From Pseudomonas protegens (lineage in GTDB: Bacteria > Pseudomonadota > Gammaproteobacteria > Pseudomonadales > Pseudomonadaceae): 64,000 bases of DNA. The stretch spans positions 3,504,501 to 3,568,500 of the forward strand of contig NZ_CP031396.1 of assembly GCF_003363755.1 (NCBI RefSeq), in the 5' to 3' direction. Position 1 is the stretch's first letter, and every line of letters begins with the position of its first letter. Both the position numbers and the translations under genes were made by a program. The notes under the pieces are model-generated. The model worked only from the letters and a program-made list of their open reading frames with translations. It had not been told where the DNA came from and searched no databases. Shown in pieces: positions 31,690-40,126 of this stretch.

Positions 31690-31764
31690 GTACACATCAC
31701 CAAATCTTGACAGTCTATCGACCTCGGGCTATACCTAATAGCTCAATTATTTGGTGAAGTGTAC
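31690..31764 (+). promoter_or_regulatory. tnsA promoter bracketed by inverted operator-like repeats
   Basis: A good sigma70 promoter is present: TTGACA (31707-31712), 17-bp spacer, TATACC (31730-31735). GTACACATCACCAAAT at 31690-31705 abuts the -35. Its inverted copy, reading GTACACTTCACCAAAT on the other strand, is at 31749-31764 and covers the start-proximal leader and tnsA ribosome site. The repeats match at 15 of 16 positions and lie symmetrically around the promoter, as expected for repression by a dimer or by looping. Confidence 0.7.
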
Positions 31765-31766
31765 CA

Positions 31767-32483
31767 ATGAAGTCTGACAGTAAAAGCCATGCTTTCAGCC
31801 GAGACGTTGCAAAACGGGTCAGGCGTTCGCGCAGGGCATATGTCATGTGCTCGGCAAAAAATGGCAATGTCGAAATCCGAGTGGAGTCTCGGCTTGAGCA
31901 ATCTGTTGCTCAGGTGTTCGAGCTGGATCCCCGAGTTCGCTCCTACCGGGCACAACCGTTCACTCTCGATTTATCAACGGGTGATCTGTTATCAGAGAAG
32001 CACCTGATCAAACCTCAGGGCACAATGTATTACACGCCTGATTTTTCTGTCCTCTTGGACGAGCTACAGGTTGTCGTGGAAGTAAAACCTCGTCTTTTTG
32101 TGGAGGAGCAAACTGAGTTCCTGAGGTTGGTGAGAAGTGCCCTGCTGAGTAAAGGCATGCGCTTCATCGTTATTTCTGAAGATGACTTTAAGGGTCACTA
32201 CCTCAGAAATGTTCAGCTGTTCATACCCTATTTAACACAAGCATCGGCTGCTCTCTCGCAGTGGGCCGCTCCTTTGCAAACACTTACTCCCGACCGCCTC
32301 AAAGGCCCTGTCCGCCAAATCCTGGATACAGGCTTACCGGCGAACTACCAGCTCGCAGCGGGGGTGCTACTCGGGGTTGTCAAATTTGACCTTGAGATAC
32401 ACCAGTTCGAGCTGATGGATTTTGAAATTGCGCCTGCATTTGGCTCGTTGGAAGCCTTTGAGGTGATTCGTTATGAACTCTAA
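31767..32483 (+). CDS. tnsA: TnsA endonuclease, Tn7-like transposase subunit
   Basis: Cuts the 5' strands at the transposon ends so that the element moves by cut-and-paste. 238 aa. The restriction-endonuclease-like active site is visible: YYTPDFSVLL (Asp92) and VVVEVKPRLF (Glu105-x-Lys107), with an upstream Glu in VESRLEQ. It is the first gene of the tns operon and overlaps tnsB by 11 bp. Its start is set by GGTGAAG and the promoter described above. Confidence 0.92.
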   Translation: MKSDSKSHAFSRDVAKRVRRSRRAYVMCSAKNGNVEIRVESRLEQSVAQVFELDPRVRSYRAQPFTLDLSTGDLLSEKHLIKPQGTMYYTPDFSVLLDELQVVVEVKPRLFVEEQTEFLRLVRSALLSKGMRFIVISEDDFKGHYLRNVQLFIPYLTQASAALSQWAAPLQTLTPDRLKGPVRQILDTGLPANYQLAAGVLLGVVKFDLEIHQFELMDFEIAPAFGSLEAFEVIRYEL

Positions 32484-34404
32484 TTTAGAGGCAGGGCAAG
32501 CTGTCGTATGGCAAGACACCTGCTACGTTATCAAGGCCATCAAGCCACTTTTGGGGGACATCGTTCTCGAGGCGAAGGGTGGTGTTGAGCGCGCTGTCGA
32601 TATTCGAGCCTTTTATAATCAGGTCGCCTCTGGTGACATTGCATTGCCTGGTCGGAAAGTCGAGGCTACAAAGCGCTCTTGGTCTAAAACCGAGCAAGAG
32701 GAAGCCGACTTTCGTCAGAAACTGATCGAGCTCCTGGTATCACTTGATGCCCAATCTCTGGATGATCAAGCCTGCAATGAGCGTGTGGATGCATTTTGTT
32801 TACTCCACCAGCACAAAAGGCCTTCGAACAAAAGCATCCAGAATTACCGGCGCAAATTCAAATGTCATGGGTTCGAAGGACTTATCCCAAATTTCAGTCG
32901 CAGGGGCGGTTCCGGGTGGGCGAAAAAATCCGGAGCAAAGGAGGTCGCAGAACGTGTCCTGATTCAGACGTTCATGAAAGACGATAAGGTGAATCTGTCG
33001 TCCGTGACGACGATGATCAATCAAGAGTTGAAAGACCTCTGCCAAGAATCAGGGGCTGAAGAACAGATTGATCGAAAGACGATCAGTCGTCTTCTCCAGA
33101 AATTGCCCAGCTCTTTGGTGAAAGAAGGGCGCCTTGATCCTCGCACGTTCAATCTTTGGAATCGTCAGGCTGTCCGGCGTTATGACGTGAAGCAGCCCTT
33201 TGAGCGTGTTGAAATCGACGCTAAGACATTGGATGTGTATTGCCGCGACGAATTCGGTAACCGCTATACCGAGCTGACCATGTACGCCATGGTTTGTGCA
33301 CACGCTTCATACCCTGTCGCCGTATATGTAAGCGGCGGTAAGCCCAGCGAATACACCTTGTTGAAAGTGTTCGAGTTCTTTCTGGCGCCGAAAGACCAGG
33401 CGTTCAAAGACCGTTTCGGCATCGTAACGGACTGGGTGCAGCCTTGCGGCATCTCCACAGTGGTTCTCGACAATGCGTCAGAGAATTTCTCCGACCTATC
33501 TTTGGGCATCGTACGGCGCTTGGGGATTCAGATCGAGTACGCCCGGATTGCCCGAGGCGACGACAAGCCGCACGTGGAGTCATTCTTCAAGGCATCCGAC
33601 GACGGTGTTTTCACCAAAATGCCGGGTGCTAAGCAGAGCCAAGACAAACGAATCAAAAATCGTCATGCCAAGGCCGAGGCTGAGGCCTGTTACTCAATCG
33701 AAGAGATCTACCGGCACATCGTGACATTCGTTGCCGACGTCTACATCCACCGTCCAAATCAGAAGCTTGGCTTTCGATATGGCAAGCCCATGACCCCCAA
33801 AATGGCGATGGATGAGGCCTTGTCTAATTTCCTGCCAGTGCCGCCACCCTCCCTCGATCAACTGAAGAAGTTGCTTCTTGAGGTGAACAGGGATACTCGC
33901 CAGCTTCAACACTACGGCGTCGACTTTGAAGGCTTTCAATTCCATAGCCAAGCTATGGCCGCATTGGCGCGCGAGCGTGCCATCAGCACCATCGACATCT
34001 TGTACAACCCCGAAGATTGCACCGCGATCTTCGCTGTGCATCCTGACGATGGCAGCCTGATCCGACTTCACAATAAAACCGTCGGTATCCCAGAGGTGTC
34101 ATTCGTGGTGGCCAAGATGTTGAAGAAGGCTTATTCGGGTGGCAACGCTGAGATGAATGGACACGACTATCAGCGCGTGTATGCCCGAATGCTCGCCCAG
34201 TTCACGGCTGACAGCCAGCGGCGTCCAAAAATCAAGGCTAACAACAAGGCATTGCGTGAGCGCGAAAAAGTCTCGGAGAAGGCCGAAATAGCAGGCCAGC
34301 TCGAAAAGTACACGTCCCAACCACTAGATGCTTTCGTATCGCCAAAGGCGGACGACTCCAGTGAGGATGATTTTGAACCCGCGCCGCGCAGGGCACAACC
34401 ATGA
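32473..34404 (+). CDS. tnsB: TnsB/TniA DDE transposase
   Basis: Binds the transposon ends and performs 3' cleavage and strand transfer. 643 aa. The catalytic triad of the RNase H-like domain can be placed at Asp249 (VEIDAKTLDVY), Asp333 (VVLDNASENF) and Glu369 (DDKPHVESFFK), with the expected 35-residue D-E spacing. The N-terminal region contains winged-helix DNA-binding segments. The last residues are acidic and proline-containing, typical of the tail that contacts TnsC. ATGA overlap with tnsC. Confidence 0.94.
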   Translation: MNSNLEAGQAVVWQDTCYVIKAIKPLLGDIVLEAKGGVERAVDIRAFYNQVASGDIALPGRKVEATKRSWSKTEQEEADFRQKLIELLVSLDAQSLDDQACNERVDAFCLLHQHKRPSNKSIQNYRRKFKCHGFEGLIPNFSRRGGSGWAKKSGAKEVAERVLIQTFMKDDKVNLSSVTTMINQELKDLCQESGAEEQIDRKTISRLLQKLPSSLVKEGRLDPRTFNLWNRQAVRRYDVKQPFERVEIDAKTLDVYCRDEFGNRYTELTMYAMVCAHASYPVAVYVSGGKPSEYTLLKVFEFFLAPKDQAFKDRFGIVTDWVQPCGISTVVLDNASENFSDLSLGIVRRLGIQIEYARIARGDDKPHVESFFKASDDGVFTKMPGAKQSQDKRIKNRHAKAEAEACYSIEEIYRHIVTFVADVYIHRPNQKLGFRYGKPMTPKMAMDEALSNFLPVPPPSLDQLKKLLLEVNRDTRQLQHYGVDFEGFQFHSQAMAALARERAISTIDILYNPEDCTAIFAVHPDDGSLIRLHNKTVGIPEVSFVVAKMLKKAYSGGNAEMNGHDYQRVYARMLAQFTADSQRRPKIKANNKALREREKVSEKAEIAGQLEKYTSQPLDAFVSPKADDSSEDDFEPAPRRAQP

Positions 34405-35309
34405 ACCAAGTGATGAACCCTTTAGTCTGTCATCACCGTTTTAACGTCGTACAGACTGAAATTGAATCAGCCTTGGCGCGCACGGAGAGCGGTGATCCAC
34501 AGATCCTGCCCATCGTCGGGCCCACCCGCGTCGGCAAGTCGAAGTTGTTGGCAAGTATCATCGCTAGCCATACAACCAGCGAACCTTTGGGACACCGCAA
34601 AATTATCTATGTGGTAAGTCCCAAACATCTCACCGGGCGGGCTTTGCCGGATGCCTGTTTGGTCAGCATCGGCATGAGTACCGCGCTGTTCAGGAATCAT
34701 GTGTTGGCGACCGATGCCTTCATCAAAGCGGTCAACAAGCAGTCGACGCGGCTGCTCATTTTCGACGAGACGCAACACATGCTGGAGCGCAGTGGACGCA
34801 CGACAGTGCGTGCGGCTGCTGACTTCATCAAGCTGATTTTTGATCAGACGCGAGCCAGCATCGTGCTGGCGGGACTACCGACCCTGCTCGGGCTGTTCAA
34901 GGAAAATGAACAATTGGCTGATCGAGCCCTGAGCCCCATCGAATACTACCCATATCAATGGCAGGGCACAGATTACAAGCATTTCCGCAGCGCGCTGGGC
35001 AGCGCACTGGAGCACCTGTCTGAGAATGGCTGGGACACGTTTGCGTTTAATGATGCGGAGTTTGCTCGCCGCATGTACTTGGCCTCTGCAGGTCGGTATG
35101 GGCTGATCCACAAGCTTTTCGGCGAGGTGCAACTGGTTGGGCAAGCCGACAAGGTAGCAGGCTATGAAGCGTTTACTTTGGCCTATCAACGCGCCGTGAT
35201 GGGTCGGCTGATCGACTTCAATCCCTTCGACATTCAGCAGCCTGTATTGGTTGAACACATGGCCTTGGTTTATGCGAAGGTCATGCAAGAAGCCGGCGTG
35301 CGCATCTAA
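34401..35309 (+). CDS. tnsC: TnsC/TniB AAA+ regulator of transposition
   Basis: ATPase that links target selection to the transposase. 302 aa, much shorter than Tn7 TnsC and closer to TniB of Tn5053-type elements. Walker A GPTRVGKSKLL at 40-50 and Walker B RLLIFDETQHML at 117-128 are intact. An arginine-finger region lies near DRALSPIEYYPY. It starts within the tnsB stop codon and is followed 12 bp later by tniQ. Confidence 0.93.
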   Translation: MNQVMNPLVCHHRFNVVQTEIESALARTESGDPQILPIVGPTRVGKSKLLASIIASHTTSEPLGHRKIIYVVSPKHLTGRALPDACLVSIGMSTALFRNHVLATDAFIKAVNKQSTRLLIFDETQHMLERSGRTTVRAAADFIKLIFDQTRASIVLAGLPTLLGLFKENEQLADRALSPIEYYPYQWQGTDYKHFRSALGSALEHLSENGWDTFAFNDAEFARRMYLASAGRYGLIHKLFGEVQLVGQADKVAGYEAFTLAYQRAVMGRLIDFNPFDIQQPVLVEHMALVYAKVMQEAGVRI

Positions 35310-35321
35310 GGGGAAAAAACC

Positions 35322-37244
35322 ATGCTGGCGTTCATACCAAACGATGACATATCTGACGAAAGCCTCAACGGCTATCTGTTGAGACTGACAGAGGAGAACT
35401 TTCTTGGGTCTACCCATGCCCTTTTGCGACCGCCCGGTGTCCGGCTAAAAAGCCGTTACACCGATGGGGAGCGGTCTGCCATAGCGCAGTACCATGGGCT
35501 AGATGCGCAATGGCTTGATCGTTTGGCAGCGTTTCCTGCTGTAGAAGGATCGATGGCTGCTGGGTTATTCCTGAGAAAGCTTGTCCCCGTCTGTCCGGAG
35601 TGCCTGCAGCTATCAGGTCATATCCGCCAGGCGTGGCATCATCAGCTATTTACGGCCTGTCCGCTGCATCAGGTACTGCTCATCGCCGAATGCCCGGAAT
35701 GTGAATCGTCGTTGGAATTAAATCGGGGGGCCGTGTCTCAATGCGGTTGCGGATGCGATCTGTCACTAGCGACCGCGCTGCCAGCCGATGCCGCCAACCT
35801 CCTGATTTCATCGATCCTCCTGCGCACCGGTGAGAATCAGCAGGTGCTTTCAGGTTTGAACCATGCGCCGGGTGTCCCGCAGGACATCGACAAATTCCTG
35901 CTGTTTCTCGCCAATCTGACCTTGAAGGTGCCACACAGGAAAAATGTGGCCATTGATTTTAAACGTGCCGTTGAGATCAATCAGGCTTGTTATGTGATGG
36001 CTCAGGATTTATTGACTGGATTTCGGACATTTGTGCTAGCAAAGGTACAGGCCGCGAACCAGGCAGACTCCAGGCAATTCATTCGTCATTTGGGGGCTTG
36101 GTACAGAGAGCTGAACGCCTCGTTCAACTCCGCAGCTTACGCACCCTTACGGGCCATCGTTACCGATATCATCCTCGGCCATGCCCATACTCCGATCAAC
36201 CGAAAAATGAAGTATATCGGCGCAGAGCTATTGGGCTTAAAGGCTACGTTTACCGCTAATGAAGCTGCCCGTTTGCTTGCTTCTTCGCCCGACCGAATCA
36301 TGTCGTACGTGAAGACTGGCCAGTTGCCTGGGAAGGTCATACAGGGGGCGTTGGTCGACTTCTGCCTAATCGACCGCGCAGCAGTTGAGGCGCTCCAGCA
36401 GGCTGCAGAAGGTCTCGTCACCAGCAAAGATTTGCTCCGTATCCTCAACATCACTCGTCGGGTGCGCGCGCGCCTACTGGAATCGGGAACCTTAAATCGA
36501 GTGCCGGAAAGCGACAGACCCCTGTTCGCTAAAGGGGAATTTCTAAAGAAGGATGTCCAACGCCTGATCGACGTGCTCGCCGAAGCGCCGGTGCCTGTGG
36601 TTTGCCACACAACCCTCGGGATTGAAGACATCAGCGCTAAGCGCTTCTCCTACCACCAAGCCTGTGAAGTCTATCGGCTGATTTTCACTGGTCAGATCAA
36701 GCCAGTATCAAGAACTCCTGAAGTACAGGGGTTAGCAGCCTTTGGATTCGATCAGGAAGAAATCCTGGGGCATCTGCGACAAGACTCTGCCTTGTTTGAG
36801 CTGACCATTACGGATCTCACCAAGATGACTCGCTGGAAGCACGAGAACATCAAAGCCTGGGTGGAACAAGGTCATTTGGGGGCCCGTGTTGAGTCCTTGG
36901 GCAGAAGCCGCAGGGTGTTTATTTCGGTAGTGGATCTGCTGATGTTTCTCTCCACGCACATTGTGGTCGCAGAAGTTGCCGAGCGCTTGGGCAGTAAGTC
37001 AGTACACCTAACCAACTCTTTGGCAAATAAAGGCGCCATGGTAAGAGGCGGCCACGTGACGTCTGAAGGTACTCAGCGCGGTGCCTTGATATCAACAGAT
37101 GCCCTGATCAAATTAGCGTTGGGGCGTGCTGCTGGCGAAAGTCCTCGAAAAGCTAGCGACGCGAGTATGGGGGCGACAACTCGGTGTTTGACTATGGCGG
37201 ATCTCGCGGACGGGTTGTTTGGGGCGGAGAATCGGCCCGGCTAA
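35322..37244 (+). CDS. tniQ: TniQ/TnsD-like target-selection protein with multiple C-terminal HTH units
   Basis: 640-aa target selector, longer than TniQ and similar in size to TnsD. The N-terminal TniQ domain carries zinc ligands: CPEC (91-94), CPLH (113-116), CPEC (124-127) and CGCGC (141-145). The C-terminal half contains five segments that read as helix-turn-helix units near residues 308, 365, 441, 493 and 546 (for example TANEAARLLASSPDRIMSY). Such a tandem array suits recognition of a long fixed site, probably the gyrB 3' end given the insertion point. Preceded by an AAGGGG ribosome site. Confidence 0.9.
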   Translation: MLAFIPNDDISDESLNGYLLRLTEENFLGSTHALLRPPGVRLKSRYTDGERSAIAQYHGLDAQWLDRLAAFPAVEGSMAAGLFLRKLVPVCPECLQLSGHIRQAWHHQLFTACPLHQVLLIAECPECESSLELNRGAVSQCGCGCDLSLATALPADAANLLISSILLRTGENQQVLSGLNHAPGVPQDIDKFLLFLANLTLKVPHRKNVAIDFKRAVEINQACYVMAQDLLTGFRTFVLAKVQAANQADSRQFIRHLGAWYRELNASFNSAAYAPLRAIVTDIILGHAHTPINRKMKYIGAELLGLKATFTANEAARLLASSPDRIMSYVKTGQLPGKVIQGALVDFCLIDRAAVEALQQAAEGLVTSKDLLRILNITRRVRARLLESGTLNRVPESDRPLFAKGEFLKKDVQRLIDVLAEAPVPVVCHTTLGIEDISAKRFSYHQACEVYRLIFTGQIKPVSRTPEVQGLAAFGFDQEEILGHLRQDSALFELTITDLTKMTRWKHENIKAWVEQGHLGARVESLGRSRRVFISVVDLLMFLSTHIVVAEVAERLGSKSVHLTNSLANKGAMVRGGHVTSEGTQRGALISTDALIKLALGRAAGESPRKASDASMGATTRCLTMADLADGLFGAENRPG

Positions 37245-37329
37245 GGTAGTCGTGCTATCAGATCGAGTGCTTAACGTATGCACCGGGCAAGGCGTCGACG
37301 ATGCACATGCTCAGCGGAGGTTAGCTGTC

Positions 37330-37728
37330 ATGAAAAACTTGGATGCGATCACAGAGCTGTTGTATGGCGAGGGCATTTCTATGCTCGGCCACAATGCTTC
37401 CGATGAAGAGGCCATAGCACTCGCCCAGCGGCGTTTCGGTCATGCGCCGTATTGTCTAGTTAGGCAATGGATCTGGATTGATCTGGTGATGCCGCCATCA
37501 CTATTGGAAGCGCTGGAGCGTGATGCTCGTCTCCCAGTCATGATCTATGCGCACGAGGTGGTCATGGACAGCCAAGGACGGCTGAAGCCGGGAGACTGGG
37601 TGCGTACTACTCCAATGGTGTCGTTCTCGGATGGTTTTTGCTTTCAGACCCGCAATACCGCGTATTTTCTGCTGGGCCCTGGCACTCGTAAATCAGCAGA
37701 GTTGGCGACAGTGGTTAAGGTTTTCTAG
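37330..37728 (+). CDS. DUF6957-like hypothetical protein
   Basis: 132 aa from MKNLDAITELLYGEG, with GGAGG upstream. The pattern DLVMPPSLLEALERDARLP, YAHEVVMDSQGRLKPGDWV and FQTRNTAYFLLGPG resembles a small domain family common in Pseudomonas islands (DUF6957 from memory). No function known. First cargo gene after tniQ, same strand. Confidence 0.6.
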   Translation: MKNLDAITELLYGEGISMLGHNASDEEAIALAQRRFGHAPYCLVRQWIWIDLVMPPSLLEALERDARLPVMIYAHEVVMDSQGRLKPGDWVRTTPMVSFSDGFCFQTRNTAYFLLGPGTRKSAELATVVKVF

Positions 37729-37774
37729 ACCCGGCCTTGCCTGGCCTACCTACCTCATTGGCAGGGAATCTGAC

Positions 37775-38128
37775 ATGACAACCTCAAGAGGTTTCGGTGA
37801 ACTCCGGCTCGCGGCGGCAGAGCGGCATTTCAGCGGTATGGCAGTGACTGCCTTCCTGACAGAAGTCGAGATTGTGGCGTGTTCTGCGGTCGGTGTGGTG
37901 CATAAGCACACTCGTGCGGGTGCAGGACGGTTTGAAGACGGGCGTCGCATTCGTACCTCTGATATCCACCTGATGGCCCACAGGAGCCCTTACTGGATAG
38001 TCCTCACCGCCAGCGGCAGTTGCTATGTCATCGTCACGTTCAAAGGTAACAATGGTCGGCAGTCACTTAGCGACTTTTTGAAGGTGCTGAGCGGTGGCTT
38101 TTATCCCACACCCAGGCACTTACAATAG
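37775..38128 (+). CDS. hypothetical cargo protein
   Basis: 117 aa starting MTTSRGFGELRLAAAERHF. Middle residues include GVVHKHTRAGAGRFEDGRRI and a C-terminal WIVLTASGSCYVIVTF strand pair. No family recognised. Likely follows the DUF6957-like gene in one transcript (46-bp gap). Converges with the ParB-like operon. Confidence 0.5.
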   Translation: MTTSRGFGELRLAAAERHFSGMAVTAFLTEVEIVACSAVGVVHKHTRAGAGRFEDGRRIRTSDIHLMAHRSPYWIVLTASGSCYVIVTFKGNNGRQSLSDFLKVLSGGFYPTPRHLQ

Positions 38129-38222
38129 GAACCGCGCTGGCGCAAATAGGCGATCATCACCACTCACCACCTTGTACCAGCATGTCGACGTAAAAAAACC
38201 ACCGTCAGCTTGACCTATGAAA

Positions 38223-39197
38223 TTATTCTTTTGTCTCGACAGCTTGCTCTAGTTGCGCAGCATCTGATTCATGACTTCCCCAAGGTAGCTCGGTCAACTC
38301 GGCGATGGATTGGAATTCTTTCAGGAACTCAGGTTGATGCCTAGCCAGCCACCGGACGACGGCAGCGTTAGCAAGAAGCTTGGTCAGGTATCCTTTAATG
38401 ACTGTGAGATGAAGGACATCAGGCCCGTAGTCTTCTTCCACTGTTTTGATCTGCATCTGCAGAGCGGCCAGCTCTCGCTCAAGGCGAGCAATTGATTCGG
38501 CAGAGATTTGATCAGGTTGGTTTTTTCTGGGTACTGCCAATTGGTCTGAAGGTGTTGCAGCCAAAAGTGCCTTAGCGAGTAGTACAGAGAGATTTTTATT
38601 CCCGATCATCAATTCAGCCGCTTCAATTTGCCTCAATGGTTTCATCTGACGCAGATGATGGAAAACATTCGCTGGGCATTCCGTATCACCCAGAAGCGAA
38701 ATGGCCTCAGCGCAAATGCCATTCAGTAGCCGGAATTTTTGCTTGATGGTCTGCGGTGATAATCCAAGCGCTTTGCCAAGCCGCTCCGCAGAGACTCCAC
38801 GCTCCATTGCCCGCACTATCATTTTGTTGCTTTGAACGGCTGATAATCTGTTGGTACGTTTGTTGTAAGAGTAGGTGTCGTCGTCGGTTGCCACGAGGCA
38901 GTCGACTTCCAACTCTCCTAGGTCTTTCAGCGCCTCAATGCGTAGATGGCCATCTAGCAGAAAGTAATGCCCGCTACGTCCAGGTACTGGTGTTACAGCG
39001 GGTGGCTCGACCAGGCCGACCTCCTGGATTGATGCTGAGATTTGTTGGTATTTAAGGCTTTCTTTTACCGCTGGCCTTGAGATTTTCAGGGGTATGATAT
39101 TGGCCACTTCGACTCGAACGCACTCATCCAAAAAAGCCTTTTTTGGAAGATGAGTCTGCTGAGCGCCAGTAGGCTCAAGTCTTTGCTCAGACATCAC
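38223..39197 (-). CDS. ParB/RepB-like DNA-binding protein (second copy)
   Basis: 324-aa ParB-superfamily protein. The N-terminal ParB-like motif is LLDGHLRIEALKDLG, followed by a helix-turn-helix (VSAERLGKALGLSPQTIKQKF) near residue 135. The C-terminal part resembles the RepB C-terminal domain of plasmid partition proteins. Its start overlaps the upstream parB-like stop by 4 bp. No ParA partner is in the element, so it more likely assists the recombinase or regulates it than partitions DNA. Confidence 0.8.
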   Translation of the reverse strand: MMSEQRLEPTGAQQTHLPKKAFLDECVRVEVANIIPLKISRPAVKESLKYQQISASIQEVGLVEPPAVTPVPGRSGHYFLLDGHLRIEALKDLGELEVDCLVATDDDTYSYNKRTNRLSAVQSNKMIVRAMERGVSAERLGKALGLSPQTIKQKFRLLNGICAEAISLLGDTECPANVFHHLRQMKPLRQIEAAELMIGNKNLSVLLAKALLAATPSDQLAVPRKNQPDQISAESIARLERELAALQMQIKTVEEDYGPDVLHLTVIKGYLTKLLANAAVVRWLARHQPEFLKEFQSIAELTELPWGSHESDAAQLEQAVETKE

Positions 39198-40126
39198 AAC
39201 TGCCCTCCGTTCCCAAGAAGCCGAGTCTGTATCAGTTTCGGCATCAAATTCAGATGCTCTGTAGAGAGCAGCTTTTCGAAGTCACTGACGGACAAGAGTT
39301 CTTTGATAGCTTGAATGGCGAAAACAACGCGGTCGTGTGTAAAGGCGGCTTTTTTTACCATTAAGCGCTGTCGTTCGGCTTCCTGTTCGAATAGTCGTCT
39401 CAAGTCTGCGGGCGTCAGTCTTTTCTTTTTATTCTGGCTGACACCTAATGAGCTCCCGCGCACAAATTTGTCCTTCTTGGCACGGAGCTCTAGAATGTGC
39501 CGCAGCTTGGTTATTTTCTTTCCTCTTATTCCACGCTCGTAGGCATCGGTGAGCACATTCTGGATGTCGCTTTCACTGCTTCGGGCGATGTCGGTTGCCA
39601 TGCTTAAAGGGATCAAACCGGTTTCGACAGCTGACAGGAGTTTTTCTTCACCTCGCTCAAGTAGCCCAACGATCATGTTGACCCATGATGCTGTGCTACC
39701 AATTACTATTGCGATCTCTGCATCAGTCTTGCCCCTTTCCTTCAAACGTCCAACCTCGTTCATGAGATCTATCGGGCGATGTTGCCTTCGAGCAACGTTC
39801 TCTACCAAACTCATCACAAGGCAATCTTCTTCGACAGCATCAATCACAAATGCTGGAATCTCTGTGGCCTCCAGAGCTAGGAACGCCTCGAGCCTGCCTT
39901 GTCCGCACACAAGGTCATAGTTGAGCGCGCCTTGCGGCGAGGCTTTTCGACTTAATGTGATGGGGCGTTTGAGGCCCACCGTTTTGATATTTTCGATGAG
40001 CTCACGGTGAACCTTTTTATTCCTCGTTCGAGGGTTCAGGATATGAATTTGTGCTATTGGAATTAATGTGACACGTTCGCGTGAAGTTGATGGGACGGTC
40101 ATTGGCAAGCCTCCTTCAGGGAGCAA
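39194..40126 (-). CDS. ParB/RepB-like DNA-binding protein (first copy)
   Basis: 310-aa ParB-superfamily protein. LVCGQGRLEAFLALE replaces the classic GERR box, the motif VARRQHRPIDLMNEVGRLK follows, then a helix-turn-helix (TDAEIAIVIGSTASWVNMIV). The start overlaps the recombinase end by 28 bp and the stop overlaps the second ParB-like gene, so the three genes form one unit. A similar recombinase-ParB-ParB trio recurs in bacterial islands. Confidence 0.82.
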   Translation of the reverse strand: MLPEGGLPMTVPSTSRERVTLIPIAQIHILNPRTRNKKVHRELIENIKTVGLKRPITLSRKASPQGALNYDLVCGQGRLEAFLALEATEIPAFVIDAVEEDCLVMSLVENVARRQHRPIDLMNEVGRLKERGKTDAEIAIVIGSTASWVNMIVGLLERGEEKLLSAVETGLIPLSMATDIARSSESDIQNVLTDAYERGIRGKKITKLRHILELRAKKDKFVRGSSLGVSQNKKKRLTPADLRRLFEQEAERQRLMVKKAAFTHDRVVFAIQAIKELLSVSDFEKLLSTEHLNLMPKLIQTRLLGNGGQL

